Shown here: positions 33,549 through 41,435 of the stretch, in pieces
Numbering within the stretch: the stretch's first letter is position 1
Layout: the number at the start of each line of letters is the position of its first letter
Origin: Micromonospora coriariae
Lineage (GTDB): Bacteria > Actinomycetota > Actinomycetes > Mycobacteriales > Micromonosporaceae
Length of the DNA: 64,000 bases
Direction: 5' to 3'
Assembly: GCF_900091455.1 (NCBI RefSeq)
Contig: NZ_LT607412.1
Location: 6,386,001-6,450,000, forward strand
Notes under the pieces: model-generated
What the model saw: the letters and a program-made list of their open reading frames with translations, nothing else
Told to the model about the DNA's origin: nothing
Databases searched by the model: none
Made by a program: the position numbers and the translations under genes

Positions 33549-34268
33549 ATGAAGATCGAGTTCTGGTCGGACATCGTCTGCCCGTACTGCGGGCTGATGG
33601 ATCACCGGCTCCACCAGGCCCTGGACCGGTTCGAGCACGGCGACGAGGTGCAGGTGATCCACCGGTCGTTCCAGCTACATCCCGACCTGCCCCGTGAGGG
33701 TGTCAGCCAACGGGAGCTGATCACGATGGCCGGGGCCCCCGCGACGACCGTGGATCAGGTCCTGCGACCGATCGAACGGGCCGCCAAGGCGGAGGGCCTG
33801 ACCCCCTACCGCGCGGTCGACCGCACGCTCGGCCCGACCGATTTCGCCCACGAGCTGCTCGCCTACGCGACCGACCAGGGACGCGGCAACGAGGTCTGGA
33901 CGGCCATGTTCCGGGCGCACTTCGGGCACGCCCGCAAGCTGTGGACGACCGAGGAGGTCCTCGACTTCGCCGCCGAGGTGGGTCTGGACCGCGCCGGGGC
34001 CGCCGAGGCCCTGCGCAGCCGCCGCTACCGGGCCCGCGTGGCGGCCGACCAGCGCGAGGCACAGCGCCTCGGCGCCCGAGGTGCACCGTTCCTCGTGTTC
34101 GACGGCCGCTTCGCTGTGCCCGGGGCGATCGGCCTCGACGACCTGCTCGCGGTCATGGTCAAGGCGTGGGACGAGAGTCATCCCGCTCCGCAACCGCTGC
34201 CGGTTGTCGCCGACGCCGAGGGCATCTGCGCCCCGGACGGGTGCGCGGTGCCTGACCGCACCATCTGA
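33549..34268 (+). CDS. DsbA-family oxidoreductase, FrnE-like
   Basis: 239 residues, no signal peptide, so cytosolic. The thioredoxin-fold active site is C-P-Y-C (Cys11, Cys14) in W-S-D-I-V-C-P-Y-C, followed by the helical insertion of the FrnE/2-hydroxychromene isomerase group and the cis-Pro loop G-A-P-F-L-V-F. A second cysteine pair, C-A-P-D-G-C (Cys227, Cys232), lies in the C-terminal tail, like the C-X4-C of FrnE. Probable role: disulfide oxidoreductase or isomerase in oxidative stress. The ribosome site GAGGAGGAG precedes the ATG. It likely forms a unit with the isochorismatase-like gene downstream and is controlled by the divergent HxlR protein. Confidence 0.88.
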   Translation: MKIEFWSDIVCPYCGLMDHRLHQALDRFEHGDEVQVIHRSFQLHPDLPREGVSQRELITMAGAPATTVDQVLRPIERAAKAEGLTPYRAVDRTLGPTDFAHELLAYATDQGRGNEVWTAMFRAHFGHARKLWTTEEVLDFAAEVGLDRAGAAEALRSRRYRARVAADQREAQRLGARGAPFLVFDGRFAVPGAIGLDDLLAVMVKAWDESHPAPQPLPVVADAEGICAPDGCAVPDRTI

Positions 34269-34376
34269 GCCGCACGCCCCAGGCGACGGATTCCCCGCTA
34301 TCAACCCGGGCAGACCGCTCGGGGCAGCAGACACGGACCCACGAGGGTTCGCCATCCCGAATTGGAGTTAACAGCC

Positions 34377-34982
34377 ATGTCAGATCTACAGGCACAGGAC
34401 AGTGCTCTGATCCTGATCGACCACCAGGTCATCTCGATGGGGTTCATCAAGACCCAGTCGCCCGACGTCGCCAAGTTGAACAGCATCACCCTGGTGAAGG
34501 CAGCAAAGGTCCTCGACATCCCGAACGTCTGGACCAGCAGCACCGAGGATGACAACCAGGACTGGTGGATGCCCGGACTGGAGGAGATCAACCCGGAGGC
34601 CTACGCGAACCGGATCAAGCGCACCGGCATCATCGACTCCTGGGACGACCCGGACTTCGTACGGGCCGTCGAGGCCACCGGCCGTCGGACCTTGATCATG
34701 GCCGGCACCACCAACGACGGCTGCCTGATCTACACCGCGCTCAGCGCCAAGCGGGCCGGATACGACGTCTACGCGGTCCTCGACGCCGGAGGATCGGTGT
34801 TCCAGATCTCCGAGGAGGTGGCGCGACTGCGCATGACGCAGGCCGGCGTCACCCTGACCACCACCGCCGCGGTCCTCGGCGAACTCGCCAAGGACTGGGC
34901 CACTCCGCACGGCCAGCAGATTCGTCAGATCCTGGCCGACAACTTCAAGACCGTACTCGGTGGATTCGGGTTGGCGAAGTAG
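34377..34982 (+). CDS. Isochorismatase-family cysteine hydrolase (YcaC-like)
   Basis: 201 residues. The catalytic triad can be placed at Asp15 (L-I-D-H-Q), Lys81 (R-I-K-R-T-G) and Cys116 (T-N-D-G-C-L), the order seen in the isochorismatase/nicotinamidase superfamily. The D-H-Q start and absence of other domains favour the YcaC-like hydrolases; the substrate is unknown. TTGGAG precedes the ATG at 34377. About 110 bp separate it from the DsbA-like gene in the same direction, and a terminator follows, so the two are probably cotranscribed. Confidence 0.85.
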   Translation: MSDLQAQDSALILIDHQVISMGFIKTQSPDVAKLNSITLVKAAKVLDIPNVWTSSTEDDNQDWWMPGLEEINPEAYANRIKRTGIIDSWDDPDFVRAVEATGRRTLIMAGTTNDGCLIYTALSAKRAGYDVYAVLDAGGSVFQISEEVARLRMTQAGVTLTTTAAVLGELAKDWATPHGQQIRQILADNFKTVLGGFGLAK

Positions 34983-34995
34983 GCGGGGCGCCCCA

Positions 34996-35040
34996 GCGGG
35001 CCCGACCGCAGGCTGCGCGCAGCTTGCGCCGGGCCCGCTT
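34996..35040. terminator. Hairpin terminator
   Basis: AGCGGGCCC (34996-35004) pairs with GGGCCCGCT (35032-35040), and an inner GCTGC/GCAGC stem stacks inside. It follows the hydrolase stop by 13 bp and faces the convergent TMEM175 gene. Confidence 0.65.
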
Positions 35041-35104
35041 CAGGGCGGCGAATGATCAGCCGCCGGACTCCAACTTCTTCGGCGACCGCGGCCCAACGGA
35101 CCGT

Positions 35105-35755
35105 TCAGTCGCGCAGGTCGCTGGCCTTCTGGTCCTCGCCGTACTCGCCGGGGATGGGTAGGTAGTAGGCGGGGAGGAAGCCGGCGATGATGACGACGCC
35201 CGCGATCGGCACGAACACGCCGACGAGGACCCCGGAGCCGATCCAGATCAGCGCGAGCGCGAATCGGCGACCGATTGCCCGAACACCGAAGGGGCCGAGA
35301 CCGGGGTACAGCAGTTTCGCACGGCGGAGATGAGCCCAGGTGACGTTGAACAGGGCTGCCGCCGTCCACAGTGTGGCGCCGTAGACGACGACTGCCGTCC
35401 GTAGGCCCTGCTCCGCGCGCAACGCGCCGGCGAGCAGCGAGGTGGAGAACGGCAGGAACGCGATGACCATCAGGAGCAACGTGTTGAGGAACAGGACCGC
35501 ACGGTCGACGTGCCGGACACGGTCGAACATGACGTGGTGATTGACCCACACCTGCCCGATGAGCAGGAAGCTCAGCGCGTACGCCAGGTACGACGACCAC
35601 AACGCCCCGAGGCCCCGCAGGAGATGCCCGAAGTCCTCCGGCGGCTGGATCTCCAGCACGAGAAGCGTCACCGCGATGGCGAACACAGCGTCGCTGAAGG
35701 CCACCAGCCGGCCCGGACGACGCGCGAGCCGCGGGGTGTCGCTTCTCGAAAGCAT
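35105..35755 (-). CDS. TMEM175 family potassium channel
   Basis: 216 residues with about six helices. The first carries the family signature R-L-V-A-F-S-D-A-V-F-A-I-A-V-T-L-L-V-L-E-I, in which F-S-D packs the pore helix bundle of bacterial TMEM175 K+ channels. Bacterial members are tetramers of one six-helix repeat, as here. The ATG at 35755 opens this conserved N terminus; the longer frame upstream overlaps another gene remnant. No regulator or partner adjoins. Confidence 0.85.
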   Translation of the reverse strand: MLSRSDTPRLARRPGRLVAFSDAVFAIAVTLLVLEIQPPEDFGHLLRGLGALWSSYLAYALSFLLIGQVWVNHHVMFDRVRHVDRAVLFLNTLLLMVIAFLPFSTSLLAGALRAEQGLRTAVVVYGATLWTAAALFNVTWAHLRRAKLLYPGLGPFGVRAIGRRFALALIWIGSGVLVGVFVPIAGVVIIAGFLPAYYLPIPGEYGEDQKASDLRD

Positions 35756-35811
35756 GCCCCAATTATGCTGTTTGTCTACTCCCGCCGGGCTCGCCCGCAG
35801 CCCGTCGCGGC

Positions 35812-36096
35812 CTAGCTCTGCGGCGCCAGGGTGCGCAGGACGCAGAACTCGTTGCCCTCCGGGTCTGCCATGACCACCCAGCTCCGGCCTGCGCCCTGAC
35901 CCACATCGGTCCTGGTGGCGCCGAGGCCGAGCAGTCTGGTCACCTCGTCCTCCGTGCTGCCGTCGATCGGGCTGACGTCGAGGTGGAGCCGGTTCTTCAC
36001 GGTCTTGCCCTCGGGCACCTGGATGAACACCACGGTGGGCGACATCTGGCGGGCCGGAACATCCTCGACGGTCCGGACTGCCCAGAGTATGCCGCC
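35812..36096 (-). pseudogene. N-terminally truncated VOC family gene
   Basis: The frame encodes the second half of a VOC protein (V-F-I-Q-V-P-E-G-K-T-V-K-N-R-L-H-L-D-V, then A-T-R-T-D-V-G-Q-G and W-V-V-M-A-D-P-E-G-N-E-F-C-V-L). The first beta-alpha-beta module, normally about 50 residues with the initial His, is absent. Upstream in the same frame there are only non-conserved residues rich in Arg, Pro and Cys. I infer a deletion whose breakpoint lies near 36080-36180, next to the DUF5990 gene. A short product from an internal ATG cannot be excluded but would lack half of the fold. Confidence 0.55.
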
Positions 36097-36181
36097 CGTC
36101 CAACAGATCCGAGATCTGCTCACCAGGGACCTCAGACGGGCCGGGCCCGACCCCCGCAGCCCGTACGTCGCCGTGCGGCAG

Positions 36182-36625
36182 TCACTCCACCGACCAGGCA
36201 ATGGCGGGAGGGCGCACCCGGGCGCACAGCGGTCCGCCGCTGGCATCGGTCAATCCGAGGCTGCCGACCAGGGTCCCGCGGTCCTCGTGTGCGGCGCGCA
36301 GCAGCTCTGTCGGGATGTCAGTGAACATCAACTTCGCGCGTCGGAACATCGCGAAGCCGTCATCGGTCACCGCGCCCCAGCTCAGATAGAGAAACCGGGC
36401 TCCGGGGCGCCCCTGCACCCACGGCCCTCCGACATCCAGCATCCCGTCGATCTCCCGGCTGGACACCTCGAAGCACCAGGTCGCCGTCGCCGCGTCGGCG
36501 GGCACCTGGTCGACCACCTCGGCCTTGCGCTGGACCCCGACGTGCACGTTGCCGAGCCGCAGCGCGTCGGCTTCCGCACCGGCGCGCCGCCCCGGGAGGT
36601 CGCTGCCGTCGATCCGGATCCGCAT
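36182..36625 (-). CDS. DUF5990 family protein
   Basis: 147 residues starting M-R-I-R-I-D-G-S-D-L-P-G-R, the conserved opening of DUF5990 proteins, followed by N-V-H-V-G-V-Q-R-K and F-L-Y-L-S-W-G. It is a small soluble beta-rich protein of unknown function found in Actinobacteria. The ATG at 36625 was chosen because it opens the conserved N terminus; 13 further in-frame codons upstream are non-conserved. Confidence 0.75.
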   Translation of the reverse strand: MRIRIDGSDLPGRRAGAEADALRLGNVHVGVQRKAEVVDQVPADAATATWCFEVSSREIDGMLDVGGPWVQGRPGARFLYLSWGAVTDDGFAMFRRAKLMFTDIPTELLRAAHEDRGTLVGSLGLTDASGGPLCARVRPPAIAWSVE

Positions 36626-36726
36626 CCCACCGACTCTAGTAACGCGACCACGAACGTTGGCCAAGGGAGTGACGGTTCGGATTCTCCTGGCCGGGCCAGA
36701 CGTCGGTCCGCGTCGGGCCTAGCCGT

Positions 36727-37110
36727 TCATGCCTGGTCGAAGCACAGGCAGAAGGGGTGCCCGGCGGGGTCGAACATCACCCGGACGTTCTGCTGCGGCT
36801 GGAACTCCGCCACTGTGGCTCCCAAGGCGACCGCGTCTGCGACGGCCGAGTCCAGGTCGCCGACCTGGAAGTCGAAGTGCATCATCGGGCGCTGTTCCCT
36901 GTCGACCGGGGGCCAGACCGGCGTCCGGTAGCCATCCGCCTGTTGGAACACGAAGAAGGGCCCTTGCGGGGAGGCGGCGACGATGGCTGTTCCAGGCTCC
37001 TCGTGTCCGATATGCCACCCGAGAAGCTCGGCGTAGAACCTGGCCAGACCGCTGGGGTCCGGTGCCTCGATCGTCGTTCCCCACCACATGCCACTGGTTC
37101 GCGACCTCAT
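36727..37110 (-). CDS. VOC (glyoxalase-like) family protein
   Basis: 127 residues. W-G-T-T-I-E-A-P-D-P-S-G-L-A-R-F-Y-A-E-L-L-G-W is the typical first half of an actinobacterial VOC protein, and M-M-H-F-D-F-Q-V-G-D-L followed by F-D-P-A-G-H-P-F-C-L-C the second. This one is full length, unlike the truncated copy about 650 bp away. The substrate is unknown. ATG 37110 has GGCAGG about 10 nt upstream. Confidence 0.8.
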   Translation of the reverse strand: MRSRTSGMWWGTTIEAPDPSGLARFYAELLGWHIGHEEPGTAIVAASPQGPFFVFQQADGYRTPVWPPVDREQRPMMHFDFQVGDLDSAVADAVALGATVAEFQPQQNVRVMFDPAGHPFCLCFDQA

Positions 37111-37255
37111 GCCAGTAGCCTGCCCTATGAACGCGACCATGTCGTGCCAAGAGCACCCGAGATCCGGCGGCGGCCTCCTCCAGCGGGCTGACCCGAAGAG
37201 CAACCCCCGGCCCGCGCTTGCGCGGGCGGTGCCGGCGTCGGGAGAATCCTGAGCC

Positions 37256-37882
37256 GTGTCGGAAGATCATCAGCCGGAGCGCGGCGAGGACGAGACGGTC
37301 ATCGAAAGCCACGTCGCCTGGTGCCCTGTCGACCCGGAATTGGCCGGTCACATCATCGGGTTGGCAGACCTACAGTGGAACGATCGGGCTCTTACCGACA
37401 GGGCGATGCGCGGTCTCGGCTGGTCTGACGACGACGTACCGACCGACGAAGCTCGCCTCGTCACCACCGCCGGTCACGCCGTCTACGGCGACCACTGCCT
37501 CTACCTGCCGTTCGCCCATTCCTACGACGTCGGCGGCGAGTTGTGGCCGGACGACTTCTGGGGCTCGCTGCCCGGCTGGTCGAGCCGGCCGGCCGGCCGC
37601 GAGGAGTTCAAGGCGCACATCGACGCTGCCATCGAGCGGTTCGCCGAACAGCTCGGCCCACCGGATTGCGACGTCCGCACCGAAGGCCGGCACCTCACCA
37701 TCGGTCGGTACTCGCGGCGGTACGCGGCCTGGCGACGTGACGGCAACATCCTCGTGATCGGCGTGGCCCTGGACGGCTACTCCTACGCCCAGGACGAGGA
37801 GGCTGTCATCTACATAGGTGAGTTCGCCACGGACAGGCCGTTCCCGGACGCCGCGGGCTTCCTCAACCTCATGCACACCTAG
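37256..37882 (+). CDS. Hypothetical protein
   Basis: 208 residues, acidic, soluble, no signal peptide and no recognised domain. Features are many Trp and Asp residues (L-W-P-D-D-F-W-G-S-L-P-G-W), a likely helix A-H-I-D-A-A-I-E-R-F-A-E-Q-L, and alternating strands near the C terminus (I-L-V-I-G-V-A-L-D-G-Y-S-Y). Codon use is normal for the window, which supports a real gene. The start is a GTG. It has no obvious operon partner, though the next gene begins only 32 bp downstream in the same direction. Confidence 0.55.
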   Translation: MSEDHQPERGEDETVIESHVAWCPVDPELAGHIIGLADLQWNDRALTDRAMRGLGWSDDDVPTDEARLVTTAGHAVYGDHCLYLPFAHSYDVGGELWPDDFWGSLPGWSSRPAGREEFKAHIDAAIERFAEQLGPPDCDVRTEGRHLTIGRYSRRYAAWRRDGNILVIGVALDGYSYAQDEEAVIYIGEFATDRPFPDAAGFLNLMHT

Positions 37883-37914
37883 ACCCGCTGCCGCCCGGCC
37901 GAATATTCCGTGGT

Positions 37915-38370
37915 GTGGAACAGCTGCCCTGGGATGCTGTCCGGGTGACCGTCATCCGCTCGGTGGTCCTGGTGGGCCTGTTCTCGGCGAAGGACCGCGA
38001 TTACCAGGATCGCCTGGACGCGCTGGAGGCGCAGGTAACCGCACTGGGAGGCCAGGTGCTGGACCGGTTCGTCCAGCGCAGGGGCGTCTCCGATGGTGGG
38101 GTACGACTGATGTCCGCGCCATTGTCGCGTCGGTTTCTCATCGGTCCGGGAAAGCTGGACGAGATCGCCACGACCTGTTCGAGCAGAAACGTCGACGCCG
38201 TCGTCTTCATCAACGGCCTGAGCGGCTACCAGCGCCGATGGCTGTCGACACGCCTCGGGCGCCCGGTGCTGACCCAGGCCGACCTCGACCCGTCCGCGCA
38301 TCACCTGACCACCCCTACCCAGTCTCAGCGTCGCGCCGACCGCGGCCAGCGACCCACACGCCGACGGTAG
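37915..38370 (+). CDS. Stand-alone HflX N-terminal-domain protein (G domain absent)
   Basis: 151 residues. V-V-L-V-G-L-F-S-A-K-D at residue 17 or so, R-R-F-L-I-G-P-G-K-L-D-E-I-A in the middle and V-V-F-I-N-G-L-S-G-Y-Q-R-R-W-L follow the N-terminal (nucleotide/ribosome-binding) domain of the HflX ribosome-splitting GTPase in order. The match ends at G-R-P-V-L-T-Q-A-D-L-D, just where HflX normally continues into its helical linker and GTPase domain. A short Arg/Gln-rich tail and a stop follow. Either it is a remnant of a truncated hflX paralogue or a genuine single-domain protein; codon use remains coding-like throughout, so I favour a translated gene. Confidence 0.6.
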   Translation: MEQLPWDAVRVTVIRSVVLVGLFSAKDRDYQDRLDALEAQVTALGGQVLDRFVQRRGVSDGGVRLMSAPLSRRFLIGPGKLDEIATTCSSRNVDAVVFINGLSGYQRRWLSTRLGRPVLTQADLDPSAHHLTTPTQSQRRADRGQRPTRRR

Positions 38371-38442
38371 TGCGACATCACCTCACGTCTGCAACACGCT
38401 CAACGTGGAGTCGCCGAGCGGCCAGGTCCCGTGTGCGAAGGG

Positions 38443-39705
38443 TCAGCGGGTGAGGCCGACCAGCGTCGCCAGGCGCGCCACGCCGGCCGGCGCCGGGTGA
38501 CCCCGGGCGACTTCGGCGATCACGGTACGCGCCAACGGCCGGCACCGGACCTCGGCCGGCGCGACACTGTCCGCGTCCACAAGGGCCCGAGCGGCGCCGC
38601 GCAGGTCACCCACCTGGAGGTACGCCCGCGCGGCATCGACCAGGTACGCGCCCCGGTACTCGGCCGGCAACCGCCGCCACGCCTCCCGCCGAATCACCGT
38701 GACGTGCCGCCGCACCGCCTCGCCGGCATCGCCCCGCAAGACCGCCACCACCACCCGCGCGAGGTCGACGGCGGTCGGCCCGAAGCCGGTGCGGTGCTGG
38801 TCGTCGTACCCCCGGAGTTGGGCGGCGATCCCGGCGGCCCGGTCGGTCAGCTCCTCGGCGCGGCGGGGGTCGCCGCAGCCGGCGGCGGCCAGGGCGGCCT
38901 GGAGCAGCAGCGTCCCACCCACGGCCCACTCCCCCGCCGCCCGCTGCGGCCTGGGTGCGCCACCGCCTCGGTGATCATGAGGTTGACGGGGGGTTTGATC
39001 TCTACACAGCCCGCCAACCTCATGATCACCGAGCGGGAAGAGGGCTGGGCGGGTGGGTGGTGTGCCCATGCGGTTGGCGGCGGTGAGCGTTGCGGCGAGA
39101 GCCAGGCGGTCCCGGCCCGACGCGCGCAGCGCCTGCCCGACCGACACGGCCGCCGTCGCCGCGAGCACCGGCTCGTCGCCGGCGGCGGCCATCGCCCGGT
39201 CGGCGGCCAGCCACCCGAGGTCGGCGTCGCCGAGCTTCACCAGCAGGGACGAGGTGATCCGGTACGCCTGCACCAGCAGCTCCGCTGACTGTGCGCCCTG
39301 GGCGGCGTCGAGCAGGCCCGGCAGCAGGCGCACCAACTGCGGGTAGTGCGCGTGCTGGTAGGTCAACCAGGCGTGCCCGATCTGCCGTCGCAGCTCTTCC
39401 GGCGTCTGGGCTGGGGCTTGCGGGGTGTCGTAGCGGGCGAGCGCTGCCCGGATGTCGTCCACCCCGTCCGGCGTGCCGGTCGGGGTGCTCCGCGGCTGGC
39501 CGAGCAGCACCTCCGGGTCGACCCGCAGCACGTGGGCCAGCTCCTGGATCACCGAGTACCGGTCCAGGGTGCGGACGCCCCGCTCGACCTTGTCCACCCA
39601 GCTCTTCGACCTGCGCAGCCGGTCGGCGAGCATCTGCTGGGTCATCGACCGCCGCACCCGCCACCGCGCGACGCGGCGGCCGATCGGCAGGTCATCACTG
39701 GTCAC
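38443..39705 (-). CDS. XRE-family regulator with helical tail, interrupted in frame by a repeat
   Basis: 420 residues. Residues about 9-70 are an XRE helix-turn-helix (S-M-T-Q-Q-M-L-A-D-R-L-R-R-S-K-S-W-V-D-K-V-E-R-G). The rest is an alpha-helical, TPR-like region used by similar actinobacterial regulators for ligand or partner binding. Residues about 225-250 (starting L-G-D-H-E-V-G-G-L-C) are encoded by the palindromic repeat at 38967-39033 and do not look like helical-repeat sequence. The length and phase keep the frame open, so the protein may survive with an extra loop. The GTG start overlaps a 55-codon upstream gene by 11 nt. Confidence 0.75.
   Translation of the reverse strand: MTSDDLPIGRRVARWRVRRSMTQQMLADRLRRSKSWVDKVERGVRTLDRYSVIQELAHVLRVDPEVLLGQPRSTPTGTPDGVDDIRAALARYDTPQAPAQTPEELRRQIGHAWLTYQHAHYPQLVRLLPGLLDAAQGAQSAELLVQAYRITSSLLVKLGDADLGWLAADRAMAAAGDEPVLAATAAVSVGQALRASGRDRLALAATLTAANRMGTPPTRPALFPLGDHEVGGLCRDQTPRQPHDHRGGGAPRPQRAAGEWAVGGTLLLQAALAAAGCGDPRRAEELTDRAAGIAAQLRGYDDQHRTGFGPTAVDLARVVVAVLRGDAGEAVRRHVTVIRREAWRRLPAEYRGAYLVDAARAYLQVGDLRGAARALVDADSVAPAEVRCRPLARTVIAEVARGHPAPAGVARLATLVGLTR
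38967..39033. repeat. Palindromic repeat inside a coding region (REP/MITE-like)
   Basis: CTCGGTGATCATGAGGTTG (38967-38985) and its exact complement (39015-39033) form 19-bp arms. After one mismatch, CGGG/CCCG extends the stem by 4 bp (total arms 38967-38990 and 39010-39033). The loop is about 19 nt. I associate the GGTGATCATGAGGTTG palindrome with dispersed repeats in Micromonosporaceae; no second copy is present in this window. Confidence 0.75.
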
Positions 39706-39862
39706 GCCGCCACCGCCGGTCCGGGACCGCGCGGGTCGTGTCCTCCACCGGTACGCGCTCCGCCTCCGCCTGAGCCAGGAGGCGTTGCTTGGCTGCCTCC
39801 CGCTCGGCCGCCTCCGACTGCTCGCCGCTGTTGTCCGGAGCGCTGTCGTCCCGACCGCTCAT
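39695..39862 (-). CDS. Small hydrophilic protein (55 residues) coupled to the XRE gene
   Basis: ATG 39862 follows GGAGGAGGCGGGG, a strong ribosome site. The product is very hydrophilic, opening M-S-G-R-D-D-S-A, with a predicted helix E-A-A-E-R-E-A-A-K-Q-R-L-L-A-Q-A-E-A-E. Its stop lies 11 nt inside the XRE gene, so it may mainly serve translational coupling or be a small partner of the regulator. No family recognised. Confidence 0.55.
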   Translation of the reverse strand: MSGRDDSAPDNSGEQSEAAEREAAKQRLLAQAEAERVPVEDTTRAVPDRRWRRDQ

Positions 39863-39991
39863 CCCCGCCTCCTCCTGAAGAGACCCAGCGGCGATGCTCA
39901 GAACCAATCACCGCCGCACATGGCCTACGGGACGCGAGTGCGGCCCAAAACGGACACTAGAGCCGGTCAGTGATGGCGGAATTACTGGCAG

Positions 39992-41182
39992 TTATACGGC
40001 CAGGTTGATGCCGATGCGGCCGGCGAGTAACCGCAGCTCGTCGGGGATGGCGCGGCGCCGGGCGCGCTGTGCCAGCGTCACCACGGCATCGCGGGCAAGG
40101 GGGTTGATGGCGAACGGGATCGGTGCCGCGCGCTCAGCCTGCACAAACGCGGCGAGAGCCTCCGTGTCCCGGCGACCGCCGTCGGCCAGCGCTCGGCCAA
40201 CATCGAGCCAGTAGGACATCCGGCGATTAGATGCCACCAGCACCTGTGGTCGTACCGTCCGTGACAGCTCGATCACCTTGCCGGACTCGCCTTGCTCCGC
40301 TGCGATGGACATCTTCCAGAGCCCTACGTTGGTCGGCCCAAAGCAACAATCGTTGAAGCCGCCACCGTCAGCGGGATCTCCCAAACTCGCCGCCTCCCGC
40401 GTCGCCTCCGCGAGATGGTGGTGAGCATCATCCGGTCGACCATCTACCGTGGAGGCGAGCGCAGCCGTGAGGTGCAGTTGGCCGAGCATTTGCCTGACCC
40501 GGACGTCGGATGCGTTTCCCTGAAGCTCCGCCAGCGATCGGTCGGCAGCTCCGGCAGCCAACCGCGCCGCCTCGATTGGCAGGCTCTGCACGTACGCAAA
40601 CCGAGATGCCCCGATCCATGCGCGATCTTCGACGTCCTCAGCAGCCAACACGGATACCCGAGCGGCATTGAGCGCCAGGTGTCGGTATCCGAGGTGCCGG
40701 AGGCAGGTGGAGGCTTGGTAGGCGACCTGAACCAGCGTGGCCCCACCCACGGCGGCGGCTTCGAGCAGCAGGCCGGGGAGCAGGCGAGCCATTGCCGGGT
40801 AGTTGCACGAGTTGCGGAGCTGGTCGCTGCGGGCGATCTCGGCGGCCAGACGGTCCTCGGTGTAGGTCGGCGGGCGGCGTTCGCCGTCCTCGATCTCGAT
40901 CAGGGCCGACCAGATCGCCGGTACGCACTCGGCGGCGGCCTCGCGGGCAGGATCGCCGGACTCTGTGCCCTGGCCGAGCAGGTCCGCCACCGTGAGCTGG
41001 AGCGCGGCAGCGAGAGCGACCAGAGTGGATCGGCGGTCGATCGTCTTCCTGCCCGACTCGACCTGCGACACGTAGGACTGGGTGACCCCAGCGAGCCCGG
41101 CGAGGACGGCCTGAGTCATCCCGCCGCGGCGCATCCGCCAGTACCGGATCCTGGAACCGATGGTGTCCGGCTTCTTGACCAT
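39992..41182 (-). CDS. XRE-family regulator with long helical C-terminal region
   Basis: 396 residues from ATG 41182. Residues about 8-68 are a helix-turn-helix (G-M-T-Q-A-V-L-A-G-L-A-G-V-T-Q-S-Y-V-S-Q-V-E-S-G). The remaining 320 or so are helical TPR-like repeats (R-H-L-G-Y-R-H-L-A-L-N-A-A-R-V-S, A-H-H-H-L-A-E-A-T-R-E-A-A). It is the same architecture as the XRE gene just downstream but without the repeat insertion. GAAGG lies close upstream of the ATG; another in-frame ATG at 41200 is possible. The target is unknown. It precedes the SOS-box module, but with a 250-bp gap. Confidence 0.8.
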   Translation of the reverse strand: MVKKPDTIGSRIRYWRMRRGGMTQAVLAGLAGVTQSYVSQVESGRKTIDRRSTLVALAAALQLTVADLLGQGTESGDPAREAAAECVPAIWSALIEIEDGERRPPTYTEDRLAAEIARSDQLRNSCNYPAMARLLPGLLLEAAAVGGATLVQVAYQASTCLRHLGYRHLALNAARVSVLAAEDVEDRAWIGASRFAYVQSLPIEAARLAAGAADRSLAELQGNASDVRVRQMLGQLHLTAALASTVDGRPDDAHHHLAEATREAASLGDPADGGGFNDCCFGPTNVGLWKMSIAAEQGESGKVIELSRTVRPQVLVASNRRMSYWLDVGRALADGGRRDTEALAAFVQAERAAPIPFAINPLARDAVVTLAQRARRRAIPDELRLLAGRIGINLAV

Positions 41183-41435
41183 GCCTTCGCCCGCTCCCAT
41201 TAGAAGACTGGGATAGCGGCCGCGGACCCCTATCCCGCATGGGTGGACGGTACACCGGTAGGGCCCCCCAGCGGTGACTCCAAGTACCCGGCTGTACCAC
41301 ATGTACCGCACTCCGGTGCGCCACCTTGGCGACCATGACCGGCCCGAACTGGTCGGAATCCACCACACCACAACAACCCGATCGCCAATTTGTGCAAAAC
41401 TTCCGGGCGAAGCAGACGCCTACCTTTTAGCCAAT

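Noticed and set aside
38411..38440. tRNA-Ser-like 5' segment (GGAGTCGCCGAGCGGCC)
   Set aside because: Only the acceptor/D-arm-like stretch matches; no anticodon arm, variable arm, T arm or 3' acceptor complement follows.
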